From Oscillospiraceae bacterium (GTDB lineage: Bacteria > Bacillota > Clostridia > TANB77 > CAG-508): a DNA stretch of 51,692 bases. The notes under the pieces are model-generated. The model worked only from the letters and a program-made list of their open reading frames with translations, was not told the DNA's origin and searched no databases. Positions 8,813-17,376 of the stretch are shown piece after piece. The DNA lies in NCBI GenBank assembly GCA_009778695.1, contig WRFS01000012.1, positions 1 to 51,692 of the forward strand, in the 5' to 3' direction. The position numbers and the translations under genes were made by a program. The stretch's first letter is position 1. Each line of letters starts with the position of its first letter.

Positions 8813-9013
8813 ATGACTGATACAGTGTTAAAAAAAGAAGGTATAAATTTATTAATAAAAGGTTTAGGAAAAGTAGAAATGGAGAGGTTTATAACAATGT
8901 TATTAAGGGAACCATTTGATTATACAAAATGGCAGGAAAATTTATTAGAAGATATGACAGGAGAAGAGATAAACCAAAAAGCTACTGAATATTATAATAA
9001 ACATAATAAATAA
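8813..9013 (+). CDS. Small putative antitoxin paired with a PIN-domain toxin remnant
   Basis: 66 residues, largely helical and charged, with the stretch MERFITMLLREPFDYTKWQENLL, which I associate with small proteins encoded beside PIN-domain toxins. The ribosome binding site (AGGAGG) overlaps the end of the PIN fragment, 4 bases before ATG. If it is an antitoxin, its toxin is broken here, so it may be a leftover or neutralise a toxin encoded elsewhere. It ends at a terminator. Confidence 0.5.
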   Translation: MTDTVLKKEGINLLIKGLGKVEMERFITMLLREPFDYTKWQENLLEDMTGEEINQKATEYYNKHNK

Positions 9014-9029
9014 TTGATATTAAATAATT

Positions 9030-9069
9030 AAACAGCCCACAAAACCATATTGGTTCGTAAGCTGTTTTT
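9030..9069 (+). terminator. Rho-independent terminator
   Basis: AACAGC (9031-9036) pairs with GCTGTT (9061-9066), with an inner AACCA/TGGTT stem, followed by a T run. It ends the antitoxin gene. Confidence 0.75.
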
Positions 9070-9115
9070 TGTTAGACAAAGTGTTAGACAAATACAAAAA
9101 AGTGTTAGACATTTT
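9070..9115. repeat. GTGTTAGACA short direct repeats
   Basis: The word GTTAGACA occurs three times at about 9071-9111 and once more at about 8580, in an otherwise gene-free stretch. I see no coding or structural explanation. Confidence 0.4.
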
Positions 9116-9134
9116 TGGATAAAATATTTTTTTA

Positions 9135-9178
9135 CAAAATAAAAGTACCAAGCGACATCCTATAAATCGCATGGTACT
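9135..9178 (-). terminator. Terminator of tRNA-Leu
   Basis: On the minus strand AGTACCA pairs with TGGTACT (9144-9150 with 9172-9178), with an inner GCGA/TCGC pair, then a T-rich tract running to 9125. Confidence 0.7.
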
Positions 9179-9182
9179 ACTT

Positions 9183-9271
9183 TGGTGCAGATAATCGGAA
9201 TCGAACCGATACGGGATTTAGGTCCCGCAGGATTTTAAGTCCTGTGCGTCTACCAGTTCCGCCATATCTGC
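9183..9271 (-). tRNA. tRNA-Leu (anticodon UAA)
   Basis: Read on the minus strand: acceptor stem GCAGATA/TATCTGC, a D-arm beginning TGGCGGAACTGGTAGACGC, anticodon stem-loop GGACTTAAAATCC with anticodon TAA, a long variable arm typical of class II leucine tRNA, a T-loop GGTTCGATTCC, and an encoded CCA end. The ordinary 7-base anticodon loop shows it is not an expanded-anticodon frameshift tRNA. It is the only tRNA gene I can find in the window. Confidence 0.95.
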
Positions 9272-9394
9272 ATTAACATTATGAATTATACTATGTTGTA
9301 GTAGCCTTTGTCAATAGAAATTTGCAAAATTTTACTCACATGTTTTTGAACAATTATATTTTTATGTAGTTGTATTAAAGTTTCGTTATAACCA

Positions 9395-9423
9395 TTGACA
9401 AATCAGATAGGATATTATAGTAT
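9395..9423 (+). promoter_or_regulatory. Probable promoter of glyS
   Basis: TTGACA at 9395-9400 and, 17 bases on, TAGTAT at 9418-9423. The ~30-base leader to the ATG is too short for a T-box, and no T-box specifier or AGGGTGG motif is visible. Confidence 0.45.
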
Positions 9424-9453
9424 AGTTTTAATAATATATAGGAGGAATTGGAA

Positions 9454-10830
9454 ATGATTGAAGATATGCAGGAGATAGTAAATTATTGCAAAAGCAGAGG
9501 TTTTATTTATCAAGGAAGTGATATTTATGGGGGACTTGCAAATACATGGGATTACGGTCCACTAGGTGCAAGACTGAAAAATAATATAAAAGATACATGG
9601 AGAAAAAGATTCATACAAGAAAGAAAAAATAGTTATGAGATAGATGCTGCAATCCTAATGCACCCAAGAGTATGGGAAGCAAGTGGACACGTTGGCTCAT
9701 TTAGTGATCCAAAATTTGATTGCAAAAACTGTAAAACTAGATTTAGAGCAGATAATTTTATTACAGACTTAACAAATGGGGAAATAAACGGAGATACGCT
9801 ATCAAATGAAGAAATTGAGCAATATTTAAAAGAACATAATGTTAAATGCCCAGTTTGCGGGAAAAGTGATTTTACAGATGTGAGAAAGTTTAATCTGATG
9901 TTTGAAACATATAGAGGTTCTGTAGATGATGAAAAATCAGTTGTATATTTAAGACCAGAAAACGCACAAGGTGAATATGTTAATTTTCTAAATGTTCAAA
10001 GAACAACCAGATCTAAATTACCATTTAGCATAGGTCAAGTTGGTAAAGCATTCAGAAACGAAATTACACCAGGAAACTTCACTTTTAGAACAATTGAATT
10101 CGAGCAAATGGAATTTCAAATATTCTGTAAAGAAGGAACAGATTCAGCAATTTATGCTGAATTCAAAGAATATGCAAAACAATACTTTATTGATTTAGGA
10201 TTAAAAGAAGAAAACCTAAGATTTCACAATCATGATAAATTGGCTCATTATGCAAAAGAAGCGTGTGATATTGAATTTAAATTTCCATTTGGTTGGGGGG
10301 AACTAAATGGCACACATAATAGAACGAATTTTGACTTAAAGAGGCATCAGGAATATTCAGGTAAAGCCATGGAATACTTTAACAACGAAACAAACGAAAG
10401 ATTTATTCCGTATATTATTGAATCAACAGTTGGTGCAGATAGATTAGTATTAGCAGTTTTGTGTCAAGCATACGAGGAGGAAAAAATTGCAAATAGCGAA
10501 GAAGGGGATACAAGAATAGTATTACACATACATCCAGCACTTGCACCATATAAAATAGCCATATTGCCATTATCAAAAAAACTAAATGAAAAAGCAGAGG
10601 AAATATATAAAAATTTATCTAAAATTTTCGCATGTGATTATGACGAAGCTGGAAGTATTGGAAAAAGATATAGAAGGCAAGATGAAATAGGAACACCATA
10701 TTGTATAACAGTTGATTTTGAAACGGAAAATGACAACTCAGTAACCATTCGAGATAGAGACACAATGGAACAAGTTAGAGTTACAATTGATGAACTAGAA
10801 AATTGGTTCAACAAAAAGTTTAGCTTTTAA
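9454..10830 (+). CDS. glyS: Glycyl-tRNA synthetase, single-chain homodimeric type
   Basis: 458 residues, the size of the eukaryote/archaea-like class II GlyRS used by many Firmicutes in place of the two-subunit bacterial enzyme. Motif 1 region (GLANTWDYGPLGARLKNNIK), a zinc-binding insert (CKNC at ~91 and CPVCG at ~132), motif 2 (FRNEITP), motif 3 (ESTVGADRLVLA) and the C-terminal anticodon-binding domain (HIHPALAPYKIAILPLSKK) are all present. The ATG at 9454 is chosen over TTG at 9448 because it lies 7 bases after GGAGGA. It charges tRNA-Gly, relevant because the CGG sites in this window appear to be read as glycine. Confidence 0.96.
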   Translation: MIEDMQEIVNYCKSRGFIYQGSDIYGGLANTWDYGPLGARLKNNIKDTWRKRFIQERKNSYEIDAAILMHPRVWEASGHVGSFSDPKFDCKNCKTRFRADNFITDLTNGEINGDTLSNEEIEQYLKEHNVKCPVCGKSDFTDVRKFNLMFETYRGSVDDEKSVVYLRPENAQGEYVNFLNVQRTTRSKLPFSIGQVGKAFRNEITPGNFTFRTIEFEQMEFQIFCKEGTDSAIYAEFKEYAKQYFIDLGLKEENLRFHNHDKLAHYAKEACDIEFKFPFGWGELNGTHNRTNFDLKRHQEYSGKAMEYFNNETNERFIPYIIESTVGADRLVLAVLCQAYEEEKIANSEEGDTRIVLHIHPALAPYKIAILPLSKKLNEKAEEIYKNLSKIFACDYDEAGSIGKRYRRQDEIGTPYCITVDFETENDNSVTIRDRDTMEQVRVTIDELENWFNKKFSF

Positions 10831-10866
10831 TAATAGAATTTTATTATTAACGGTTTGAGCAAAGCA

Positions 10867-10981
10867 GCTTGTGGTAGTTAGTATATGGTTTTTAAAAAGC
10901 GAACGACAGCCCTTTGAGGCCCATGGAATCTTCGAAGGCTTGGAGTAGCTTTTTAAAAACCATATACTAACTACCACAAGC
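10867..10981. repeat. Hairpin element copy 1 (34-bp perfect arms)
   Basis: Arms 10867-10900 and 10948-10981 are perfect inverted repeats (GCTTGTGGTAG... / ...CTACCACAAGC). The 47-base centre carries the family core CGACAGCCCTTTGAGGCCCA. It lies between convergent glyS and the TraX gene and is the only notable content of 10831-11007. Confidence 0.9.
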
Positions 10982-11007
10982 GGATATTTGGGGTAAAACA
11001 TTAATTT

Positions 11008-11694
11008 TTAATGTATAAAATTGGATAAAAAATATAATAAAAGTAAATGACAAGGATAGAAAAAGTATAGAAAATACTTCGTTTTATATCCTTGTTTTCC
11101 GTTATATAAAAGATATGGCACTATACCTAAAGAAGTAAAGACAAATAACGATAATGTTAGTGTTGATACAACACCGCCAAAACTATATTTATCAATTGCA
11201 AAAATGAATGTTGCAAATACAAATAAAATACTTGCAAGAACTTTTTTCTCTTTAAAAACATAAAATAAAACTATAATTACAACACCATAAAAGCCATAAT
11301 CAAAATTAAAAATTTCAGCACAATATGCAAGAATTATGATTATGATAACAGAAGTTATTTTCCATTTCCCTTTTAATTTGTCATAAATAAAAATACACAA
11401 AAGTCCAGTAAATAAAGTAAAAAACACGTTTAGATTAGTTGTTTTAAAATATAATGAATATGGTATTTGAGCTACCAATGCAAATATGCCTAATCTAATA
11501 AAGTATTTTTTTATATTTTTTGTATGGGTGTATCCTTCTGAAATTTGAAATGCAAATATAGGAAAGGCAAGTCTTCCTATGTAAGACATGAACATAGGAG
11601 TACCTGGGATTGAATATCTTAAATGGTCGATGAACATGCTAATGCATGCTATTATTTTTAGTGTGAAGCTATTTAAACCGATTCGTTCTTTCAT
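11008..11694 (-). CDS. TraX-family integral membrane protein
   Basis: 228 residues, almost entirely hydrophobic with about seven membrane helices. The N-terminal stretch (LKIIACISMFIDHLRYSIPG) and the GRLAFPIFAFQISEGYTHTKN segment are the hallmarks of the TraX family. TraX was first known from F-pilin N-acetylation, and chromosomal copies in Clostridia have no settled substrate. The start ATG follows AAAGAGGTATTT on the minus strand. It appears monocistronic. Confidence 0.85.
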   Translation of the reverse strand: MKERIGLNSFTLKIIACISMFIDHLRYSIPGTPMFMSYIGRLAFPIFAFQISEGYTHTKNIKKYFIRLGIFALVAQIPYSLYFKTTNLNVFFTLFTGLLCIFIYDKLKGKWKITSVIIIIILAYCAEIFNFDYGFYGVVIIVLFYVFKEKKVLASILFVFATFIFAIDKYSFGGVVSTLTLSLFVFTSLGIVPYLLYNGKQGYKTKYFLYFFYPCHLLLLYFLSNFIH

Positions 11695-11739
11695 AAATAC
11701 CTCTTTTGTGTTTTTGTATATTATATAATGTGAATGGGG

Positions 11740-11790
11740 AAAAGTAAATAGGCAGTCTCATAACATTTAGAGACTACCTATTTACTTTTT
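11740..11790. terminator. Strong bidirectional hairpin terminator
   Basis: AAAGTAAATAGGCAGTCTC pairs with GAGACTACCTATTTACTTT over ~20 bp with one mismatch; a T run follows on the plus side and four T on the minus side. It lies 3' of the minus-strand gene at 11791. Confidence 0.7.
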
Positions 11791-12081
11791 TTATGGTTTC
11801 CGTGGAAACCCATGGCTTGCACAAATATTATCAACTGCTTCCTCCAGTTCTTTACTGGACATGTTACAGGCTTTTTCATCAACTGAATGTTCCAACAGGT
11901 GGTGAGATGAATGTGCCTTTACGCCAGCGTTTTCTAAGGTTCGGCGAACAATCAATTCAACTTCAAGCGGAGTTAATGACGGCACATATCTTTTTGCAGT
12001 TATAAGCTCTTTGGTATCGATACGTGCATCATCGTCAGTAATTCCATAAAACCATTTTGCCCATACTGTTAATATACCCAT
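11791..12081 (-). CDS. Hypothetical protein; in-phase CGG three codons before the stop
   Basis: 96 residues, mostly helical (LTPLEVELIVRRTLENAGVK; SSKELEEAVDNICASHGF). No known family recognised, no signal peptide. Base composition is richer in G+C than its neighbours, hinting at transfer. CGG occurs in phase at 11802-11800 (CCA CGG AAA CCA TAA). If CGG causes a +1 shift as elsewhere in this window, the product would end in PGNHKKSK with a stop at 11780-11778, inside the terminator hairpin. Either reading gives a nearly full-length protein, so this site neither supports nor opposes the recoding idea. The start follows AAGGAGAAT. Confidence 0.6.
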   Translation of the reverse strand: MGILTVWAKWFYGITDDDARIDTKELITAKRYVPSLTPLEVELIVRRTLENAGVKAHSSHHLLEHSVDEKACNMSSKELEEAVDNICASHGFPRKP

Positions 12082-12168
12082 AGTTATTCTCCTTAGTTAA
12101 GGATAAATTAAAATCTAAAACGTTTTGCCTCATTTTATCACACAATTTTAATTATGTAAATAGTTTTT

Positions 12169-12204
12169 TGCAAAAAAAGAGGCGAACGCAGTTCGCCCCT
12201 ACAT
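12169..12204 (-). terminator. Terminator formed by a REP-like palindrome
   Basis: On the minus strand GGGGCGAACTGCGTTCGCC forms a GC-rich hairpin followed by TCTTTTTTT. It is one copy of the GGGGCGAAC/GTTCGCCCC palindrome family that also appears in coding sequence, here serving as the terminator of the spore-protein gene. Confidence 0.7.
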
Positions 12205-12220
12205 AATTATATAAGCTAAA

Positions 12221-12415
12221 TTACTTACCAACCATTTGATTTTGAGCTTGGTGTATCATTTTTCTAACCATGTTTCCACCTATTCTACCAGCATCTCTAG
12301 CAGAAATGTTACCATTGTATCCATCTTTTAAAGATACCCCAACTTCAGAAGCAACCTCATATTTGAATTTGTCTAAAGCTGCTCTAGCTTCAGGAACTAA
12401 ATTACTGTTTGTCAT
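12221..12415 (-). CDS. ssp: Alpha/beta-type small acid-soluble spore protein
   Basis: 64 residues with both family signatures: KYEVASEVGV (containing the GPR protease site E-V/I-A-x-E) and DGYNGNISARDAGRIGGNMVRKMI. These proteins coat and protect DNA in the dormant forespore and are degraded at germination. Strong ribosome binding site (TAGGAGG) upstream. Expression is expected from a forespore sigma-G promoter in the A/T-rich region upstream, although I did not pick a confident -35/-10. It is the best marker that the organism forms endospores. Confidence 0.95.
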   Translation of the reverse strand: MTNSNLVPEARAALDKFKYEVASEVGVSLKDGYNGNISARDAGRIGGNMVRKMIHQAQNQMVGK

Positions 12416-12543
12416 TATATTTCACCTCCTAGGAAAATGTTTATTTATTATCTATTTAAAGAAAAAATTAATTCAACTAATCTTTTCTAAATATAGCATT
12501 TGCAAAAAAAAAAATAATACACTGTAAATTTTTTCAAAAACGC

Positions 12544-12572
12544 TTGTGTTTTTTGAATTTTTATAGTAAAAT
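12544..12572 (+). promoter_or_regulatory. Probable promoter of rpsO-pnp
   Basis: TTGTGT at 12544-12549, 17-base spacer, TAAAAT at 12567-12572. A ~80-base leader follows before the rpsO ATG. Confidence 0.5.
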
Positions 12573-12579
12573 ATAAAAA

Positions 12580-12655
12580 GTAATACCTTTTACTTGGTTT
12601 GTGAGTTAAACACCGCTAAAACTAGGTTTAAGGAATAAAAAAATATGGAGGTGTA
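12580..12655 (+). promoter_or_regulatory. Possible S15 autoregulatory leader
   Basis: The rpsO leader contains partly complementary blocks (ACTTGGTTTGTGAGTTAAAC, CTAAAACTAGGTTTAAG) that could fold into a structure overlapping the GGAGGTG site. S15 commonly represses its own mRNA through such leaders, but the class cannot be named from sequence inspection. Confidence 0.3.
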
Positions 12656-12660
12656 ATAAT

Positions 12661-12924
12661 ATGGACAAAGAGAAAAAACAAGGAATCATCAACGAACATA
12701 AAAGAGATGCAAACGATACTGGTTCGCCAGAAGTACAAATAGCGCTTTTAACACAAAGAATAACTGAATTAACAGAACATTTAAAAGTTCATACTAAAGA
12801 TAACCACTCAAGAAGAGGGCTTTTAAAGATGGTTGGTCAAAGAAGAAGCTTGCTCAATTATTTGTCAGAAAAAGATTTAGATAGATACAAAGCAATTATC
12901 GAAAAATTAAATTTAAGAAAGTAA
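12661..12924 (+). CDS. rpsO: 30S ribosomal protein S15
   Basis: 87 residues, standard length. The family core is complete: [51 protein letters not shown]. It binds 16S rRNA in the central domain. The gene is followed after 10 bases by pnp, the classical rpsO-pnp pair. The ribosome binding site is GGAGGTG, 8 bases before ATG. Confidence 0.98.
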   Translation: MDKEKKQGIINEHKRDANDTGSPEVQIALLTQRITELTEHLKVHTKDNHSRRGLLKMVGQRRSLLNYLSEKDLDRYKAIIEKLNLRK

Positions 12925-12934
12925 AAGGGGATAT

Positions 12935-15028
12935 ATGATAAAAAATTTTGAAATGGAATTAGCAGGAAGAAAACTTATTATAGAGACAGGTAAAATGGCT
13001 CAGTTTTCTAATGGCAGTACATTGGTAAAGTATGGGGATACAGCTGTGTTGGTAAATGTAACAGCTTCAAAAGAGCCAAGAGAAGGCATAGACTTTTTCC
13101 CATTATCAGTAGATTATGAAGAAAGATTATATTCTGTAGGGAAGATTCCAGGCAGTTTTTTTAGAAAAGAAGGAAAACCATCAGAAAAAGCTATTTTAAC
13201 AGCAAGAGCTATAGATAGACCGATTCGCCCATTGTTTCCAAAAGATTTTAGAAATGATGTATGTGTTAATGCACTAGTTTTATCTGTAGAACAAGATAAT
13301 TCACCAGAAATATGTGCAATGATTGGAACATCTATAGCATTAAGCATATCGGACATACCATTTAATGGGCCAACTGCAGCTGTTCAAGTGGGATACGTAG
13401 ATGGACAAATAATAATAAATCCGAATTTAGAACAAAGAGAAAAAAGCATTTTAAATCTATTAGTAGCAGGAACAAAAGACAAAATTGCTATGATAGAAGC
13501 GGGTAGCGACGAGTTGCCAGATGAAAAAATGCTTGAGGCTATAAAAGCAGGACATAAAGAAATTTCTAAAATATGTGAATTTATTTCAGACATAGTTAAA
13601 GAAATAGGGAAACCTAAATTTGAATATACTCATTATGAAGTAAATGAAGAATTATATGAAGAAATTTCAAAAGAATATAAAGCAAAAATGAAAACAAGCG
13701 TGCAAAATGCTGATAAAACTGAAAGAGATAATGCAGTAGAAAAGCTAACAGAGGAAGTAGTTGCAGCTTATTTAGAAAAAAATGGACAAGAGTATGTAGA
13801 TGAAAACAAGCAAGCCATTAAAGATGCTTTATATAAGTTAGAAAAAACATGTGTAAGGGAAATGATATTAAAAGAACAAAAAAGAGTGGATGGCAGAGCA
13901 ATAGACGAAATAAGGTCATTATCAGCTGAAGTTGGAATATTAAACAGGACTCATGGAAGTGCATTATTTTCAAGAGGACAAACTCAAGTATTATCAGTAG
14001 TAACATTAGGAATGTCTAGTGAAGAGCAAATGCTTGATGGAGTGGATAGCCAAACAAGTAAAAAGTACTTGCACCATTATTTCTTTCCGCCATATAGTGT
14101 AGGAGAGGCTAGACCATCTCGTGGGCCAGGCAGAAGAGAAATAGGACATGGAGCATTAGCTGAAAGAGCATTGGAACCAATGATTCCAAGTGAAGAAGAA
14201 TTTCCTTATACAATAAGGGTTGTTTCAGAAGTGCTAAGTTCAAATGGGTCAACTTCACAAGGAAGCGTTTGTGGAAGCACATTAGCATTAATGGATGCAG
14301 GTGTTCCAATAAAGAAGCCAGTAGCAGGAATTTCAACAGGATTGGTGACTGACGAAAGCAATCCAGATAACTATGTAATGTTTACGGACATACAAGGGCT
14401 AGAAGATTTTTTTGGAGACATGGATTTTAAAGTTGCTGGAACAAAAGATGGAATAACCGCAATACAAGTAGACATCAAAATTGACGGATTAACATATAAT
14501 ATAATTGAAGAAGCATTTGAAAAAACAAAAAAAGCAAGAGAATATATTTTAGATGAAGTTATGCTAAAAGTAATATCTGAGCCAAGAAAAGAAATATCTA
14601 AGTACGCACCTAAGATAGTTAAGTTAAGGATTGATGTAGATAAAATTAAGGATGTAATTGGTCCAGGTGGAAAAATGATAAATAAGATTATAGATGAAAC
14701 TGGAGTAAAAATCGACATAGAAGAAGACGGCAGAGTAATAATTTATTCATTTGACGAAGAAAAAGCTGAACTAGCACGCAAGATGGTAGAACTAGTAACC
14801 AGAGAAATTAAAGCAGGTGAAATCTACGACGGAATCGTGGATAGTATAAGAACATTTGGAGCATTTGTTGATTTAGGTGCAGGAAAAGAAGGACTTGTAC
14901 ACATTTCTAAAATTTCAAAAGAAAGAGTACAAAGGGTAGAAGACGTTTTGCACGTTGGCGATAACATTAAAGTAAAAGTATTAGATGTGGACAACGAAGG
15001 AAAAATTAGTTTGATGAGGATAGAATAG
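12935..15028 (+). CDS. pnp: Polyribonucleotide nucleotidyltransferase (PNPase)
   Basis: 697 residues. Two RNase PH-like halves are separated by an all-helical linker, followed by a KH domain ([26 protein letters not shown] at ~570-595) and an S1 RNA-binding domain ([32 protein letters not shown]). Active-site elements of the second half are visible ([42 protein letters not shown]). It degrades mRNA 3' to 5' by phosphorolysis. All CGG trinucleotides in this long gene are out of phase. Confidence 0.98.
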   Translation: MIKNFEMELAGRKLIIETGKMAQFSNGSTLVKYGDTAVLVNVTASKEPREGIDFFPLSVDYEERLYSVGKIPGSFFRKEGKPSEKAILTARAIDRPIRPLFPKDFRNDVCVNALVLSVEQDNSPEICAMIGTSIALSISDIPFNGPTAAVQVGYVDGQIIINPNLEQREKSILNLLVAGTKDKIAMIEAGSDELPDEKMLEAIKAGHKEISKICEFISDIVKEIGKPKFEYTHYEVNEELYEEISKEYKAKMKTSVQNADKTERDNAVEKLTEEVVAAYLEKNGQEYVDENKQAIKDALYKLEKTCVREMILKEQKRVDGRAIDEIRSLSAEVGILNRTHGSALFSRGQTQVLSVVTLGMSSEEQMLDGVDSQTSKKYLHHYFFPPYSVGEARPSRGPGRREIGHGALAERALEPMIPSEEEFPYTIRVVSEVLSSNGSTSQGSVCGSTLALMDAGVPIKKPVAGISTGLVTDESNPDNYVMFTDIQGLEDFFGDMDFKVAGTKDGITAIQVDIKIDGLTYNIIEEAFEKTKKAREYILDEVMLKVISEPRKEISKYAPKIVKLRIDVDKIKDVIGPGGKMINKIIDETGVKIDIEEDGRVIIYSFDEEKAELARKMVELVTREIKAGEIYDGIVDSIRTFGAFVDLGAGKEGLVHISKISKERVQRVEDVLHVGDNIKVKVLDVDNEGKISLMRIE

Positions 15029-15038
15029 GGGGAAAGAA

Positions 15039-16265
15039 ATGGAATATTTGTATATCTTACAAGATGCATTAGTATGGGTTATAACCATATACTGGTTATA
15101 TCAAATAATAATTAGCGCAACATCATTAATTAAGTTAAAGGATAAACCATTGCTAGTAAATAAAGAACATAAATTTATGGCCGTAATTCCTGCACATAAT
15201 GAATCTGCCGTAATAGAAAGTTTGATAGAAAGCTTAAAGCAGCAAAATTATCCTAAAGAATTACTGGATATATATGTGATTGCAGATAATTGTACAGATA
15301 ATACAGCAGAAGTTGCAAGAAAAGCTGGAGCGAAAGTTTGCGAAAGATTTGATGAAAGCAAAAAAACTAAAGGCTATGCACTTCAATGGTTTTTAAATGC
15401 AAAGGTAGAAGAAAATCTTGATTATGATGCATTTTGCGTGTTCGATGCAGATAATATAGTAACGCCAGAGTTTTTCAATAATATGAATAAAAAACTTTGC
15501 CAAGGTGAAGAAATAGTTCAAGGATATAGAGATATTAAAAATCCAACAGATACATGGGTTTCAGCCGGATATGCAATATTCTATTGGACAATGAATAGAT
15601 TTTACCATTTGGCAAGATATAACTTAGGATTATCACCACTGATAAATGGGACTGGATTTATGGTAAAAATGAGCGTGTTAAAAGAAATGGGATGGAACAC
15701 AAGGACATTAACAGAGGATATTGAATTTTCTCTACAAAATATAATTAAAGGTAGAAAAGTGGGTTGGGCATTGGAAGCAAAAGTATATGATGAGCAGCCA
15801 ATAAAGTTTATTCAATCATGGAAACAAAGAGAAAGATGGACAACAGGACATATACAATGTGTTAAGCATTATACAAAAGGTTTGGTAACAGGAATCGCAA
15901 AAAATAAAACATTGATGAGTTTTGATGGATTTTTATATATATTTGGTATTCCAATGATGATGATAACGTTAGTATTAGCTGCAGTGAATTTTGCAATATA
16001 CTTAATGGGTGGAATGGATGCTTACGGCTTATACATGAACTATGCCAGGTATTTAATGGCAACGTTTATATTCCCAATAATAGTTGGTGTAATAATAATG
16101 GCACTTGATAAAAAACCAATTAGGCCGATGCTTAAAGGATTAGTACTTTATCCGTTATTTCTTGGTTCATGGTTATTTATAAATATAAAATGTTTAATAA
16201 AGCCTAGAATGGCATGGGAAAAGATATCTCATGTTAGAGATATAAAGATAAATGAGATTGCTTAA
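15039..16265 (+). CDS. Membrane glycosyltransferase, family 2 (processive-type)
   Basis: 408 residues. N-terminal membrane helix; GT-A catalytic domain with AVIPAHNESAVIESLIESLK, the nucleotide-binding ADNCTDNT, the DxD-like FDADN, the TEDIEF acceptor motif and the QRERW motif typical of processive cellulose/hyaluronan-synthase-like enzymes; then two or three C-terminal membrane helices. It probably extends or exports a polysaccharide at the membrane; sugar donor unknown. It starts 10 bases after pnp with a GGGGGA site and may be read from the same transcript. Confidence 0.88.
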   Translation: MEYLYILQDALVWVITIYWLYQIIISATSLIKLKDKPLLVNKEHKFMAVIPAHNESAVIESLIESLKQQNYPKELLDIYVIADNCTDNTAEVARKAGAKVCERFDESKKTKGYALQWFLNAKVEENLDYDAFCVFDADNIVTPEFFNNMNKKLCQGEEIVQGYRDIKNPTDTWVSAGYAIFYWTMNRFYHLARYNLGLSPLINGTGFMVKMSVLKEMGWNTRTLTEDIEFSLQNIIKGRKVGWALEAKVYDEQPIKFIQSWKQRERWTTGHIQCVKHYTKGLVTGIAKNKTLMSFDGFLYIFGIPMMMITLVLAAVNFAIYLMGGMDAYGLYMNYARYLMATFIFPIIVGVIIMALDKKPIRPMLKGLVLYPLFLGSWLFINIKCLIKPRMAWEKISHVRDIKINEIA

Positions 16266-16299
16266 GGCAATAAATATTATATGAGGAAGGTGACTTTTT

Positions 16300-16551
16300 A
16301 TGCAAAGGGAAATTACAGTGAGGGAAATTGAATCTACCTTAAATAAATATGATAATATAGATGAGCCAATAATAGTAAAAAGAGATAATAAAAGTCGAGT
16401 TGTAATTATTGATATGGAAGAATATTTTGAAAAATTAAACGAATTAGAAATTATAAAACATTTGCAAAAATCAGAAGAAGATATAGAAAAAGGTAGAACC
16501 ATACCAGCCGACAAGTATTTTATGGAGTTGAGGGTGAGGTATGGAAACTGA
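16300..16551 (+). CDS. Phd/YefM-type antitoxin
   Basis: 83 residues. N-terminal DNA-binding fold of the Phd/YefM type (MQREITVREIESTLNKYDNIDEPIIVKRDNKSRVVIIDMEEYFEKL) followed by a charged toxin-binding tail. It overlaps the downstream RelE-like gene by 11 bases, the usual organisation for a type II toxin-antitoxin operon, where antitoxin and complex repress their own promoter. Confidence 0.8.
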   Translation: MQREITVREIESTLNKYDNIDEPIIVKRDNKSRVVIIDMEEYFEKLNELEIIKHLQKSEEDIEKGRTIPADKYFMELRVRYGN

Positions 16552-16867
16552 TGAATCAACATATGAAATAGAATTTACAGAAGAATACGATAAGGAGTTA
16601 GACAAAATATATAACTATATTAGTAAAAATCTATGTGCGGAAGATTCAGCAAAAAAATTATTAATAAAAACAGAACAAAAAATTATTAATTTAAAATATT
16701 CGCCAAAAATATATGTAGAAATAAAAAAGTACGAAGGTACGAAACGAAGGTATAGGAGATTAGTTGTTGACAATTATGTTATATTATATACGATTGACGA
16801 AGAGAAAAAAATCGTATATGTTGTACATATATTTTATGGCGGAAGTGATTATATAAATAAAATATGA
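16541..16867 (+). CDS. RelE/ParE-family toxin
   Basis: 108 residues with the RelE/ParE fold pattern: YEIEFTEEYDKELDKIYNYISKN at the start, YRRLVVDNYVILYTIDEEKKIVYVVHIFYGGSDY at the end. The basic/Tyr residues of the C-terminal sheet fit an mRNA interferase or gyrase inhibitor; which one cannot be decided. Overlaps its antitoxin gene. Confidence 0.82.
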   Translation: METDESTYEIEFTEEYDKELDKIYNYISKNLCAEDSAKKLLIKTEQKIINLKYSPKIYVEIKKYEGTKRRYRRLVVDNYVILYTIDEEKKIVYVVHIFYGGSDYINKI

Positions 16868-16879
16868 AAAACTGCATAT

Positions 16880-17058
16880 TTAAAATCCATACTTTGAATA
16901 TTTCAAACTATAATCTGCACCAGAATCAAATTGTTTAGATGTACCATCATTATATGCTATTGTAACGGTAGTATTGTTATTGTCTACCATATAATCTGCT
17001 TGTATATCGTGTTACGATCTCTTAAATAGTTATCGTTTGTTATTTGAACTATATATAA
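16880..17058 (-). pseudogene. Decayed duplicate of the C-terminus of the anchored surface gene at 17377-18547
   Basis: On the minus strand, frames give VQITNDNYLRDR and then, after a frame change, DIQADYMVDNNNTTVTIAYN... and end YGF-stop. These parallel LQITKDDYLRDGSDIQANYILDSNNNKITVKYL and the final YGF of the intact gene. The disturbance here is not at a CGG codon and involves a small insertion, so this is a true pseudogene fragment. The nucleotidyltransferase gene lies between the two copies and overlaps this fragment. Confidence 0.65.
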
Positions 17059-17332
17059 GCACCTCTTCAAGGTCTTCTCCTTCAAGTAAAGAGCCTTTTA
17101 TACTTCCTGTGGTAATAATATCTACTTCTTTTTCTAAAACTTTTTCTAAAGCAAACTTAACTTCTACTATTTTAAAACCTTCTGCCACATCCTCTGTTTT
17201 TACAAGAATATCTATATCACTATTTGGTTTTTGGTTTTTTCTCACATAAGAACCAAATATCCATACATAAGTAAGGTTATATTTTTTCGCAACTGGTTTA
17301 ATTTTTTCACTAATTTTTTCTAATTCAGACAT
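17030..17332 (-). CDS. MNT-type nucleotidyltransferase domain protein
   Basis: 100 residues with the minimal nucleotidyltransferase motif IFGSYVRKNQKPNSDIDILVK (GSx10DxD) at ~27-47. Stand-alone proteins of this kind act as antitoxins that AMPylate HEPN toxins, or are orphan. No HEPN partner gene is adjacent. It sits between an intact surface-protein gene and a decayed copy of that gene's 3' end, which suggests insertion. Ribosome binding site GAGGTG before ATG. Confidence 0.82.
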   Translation of the reverse strand: MSELEKISEKIKPVAKKYNLTYVWIFGSYVRKNQKPNSDIDILVKTEDVAEGFKIVEVKFALEKVLEKEVDIITTGSIKGSLLEGEDLEEVLIYSSNNKR

Positions 17333-17376
17333 ACAAATTACACCTCATTAATTATTTTAATCATATTTACGTTACA

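Noticed and set aside
5160..9013. Reverse transcriptase or template repeat of a diversity-generating retroelement
   Set aside because: No ORF with reverse-transcriptase motifs and no second copy of the variable regions with adenines was found in the window.
9183..9271. tRNA-Leu as the frameshifting tRNA
   Set aside because: It has a standard 7-base anticodon loop with anticodon UAA and cannot read CGG.
9272..9453. T-box riboswitch before glyS
   Set aside because: The leader after the predicted promoter is about 30 bases and no T-box sequence or specifier loop is visible.
10795..11001. Minus-strand ORF across the hairpin element, and similar ORFs at 20012, 21690 and 36039
   Set aside because: They arise from the open reading frames of the hairpin repeats and share no conserved start.
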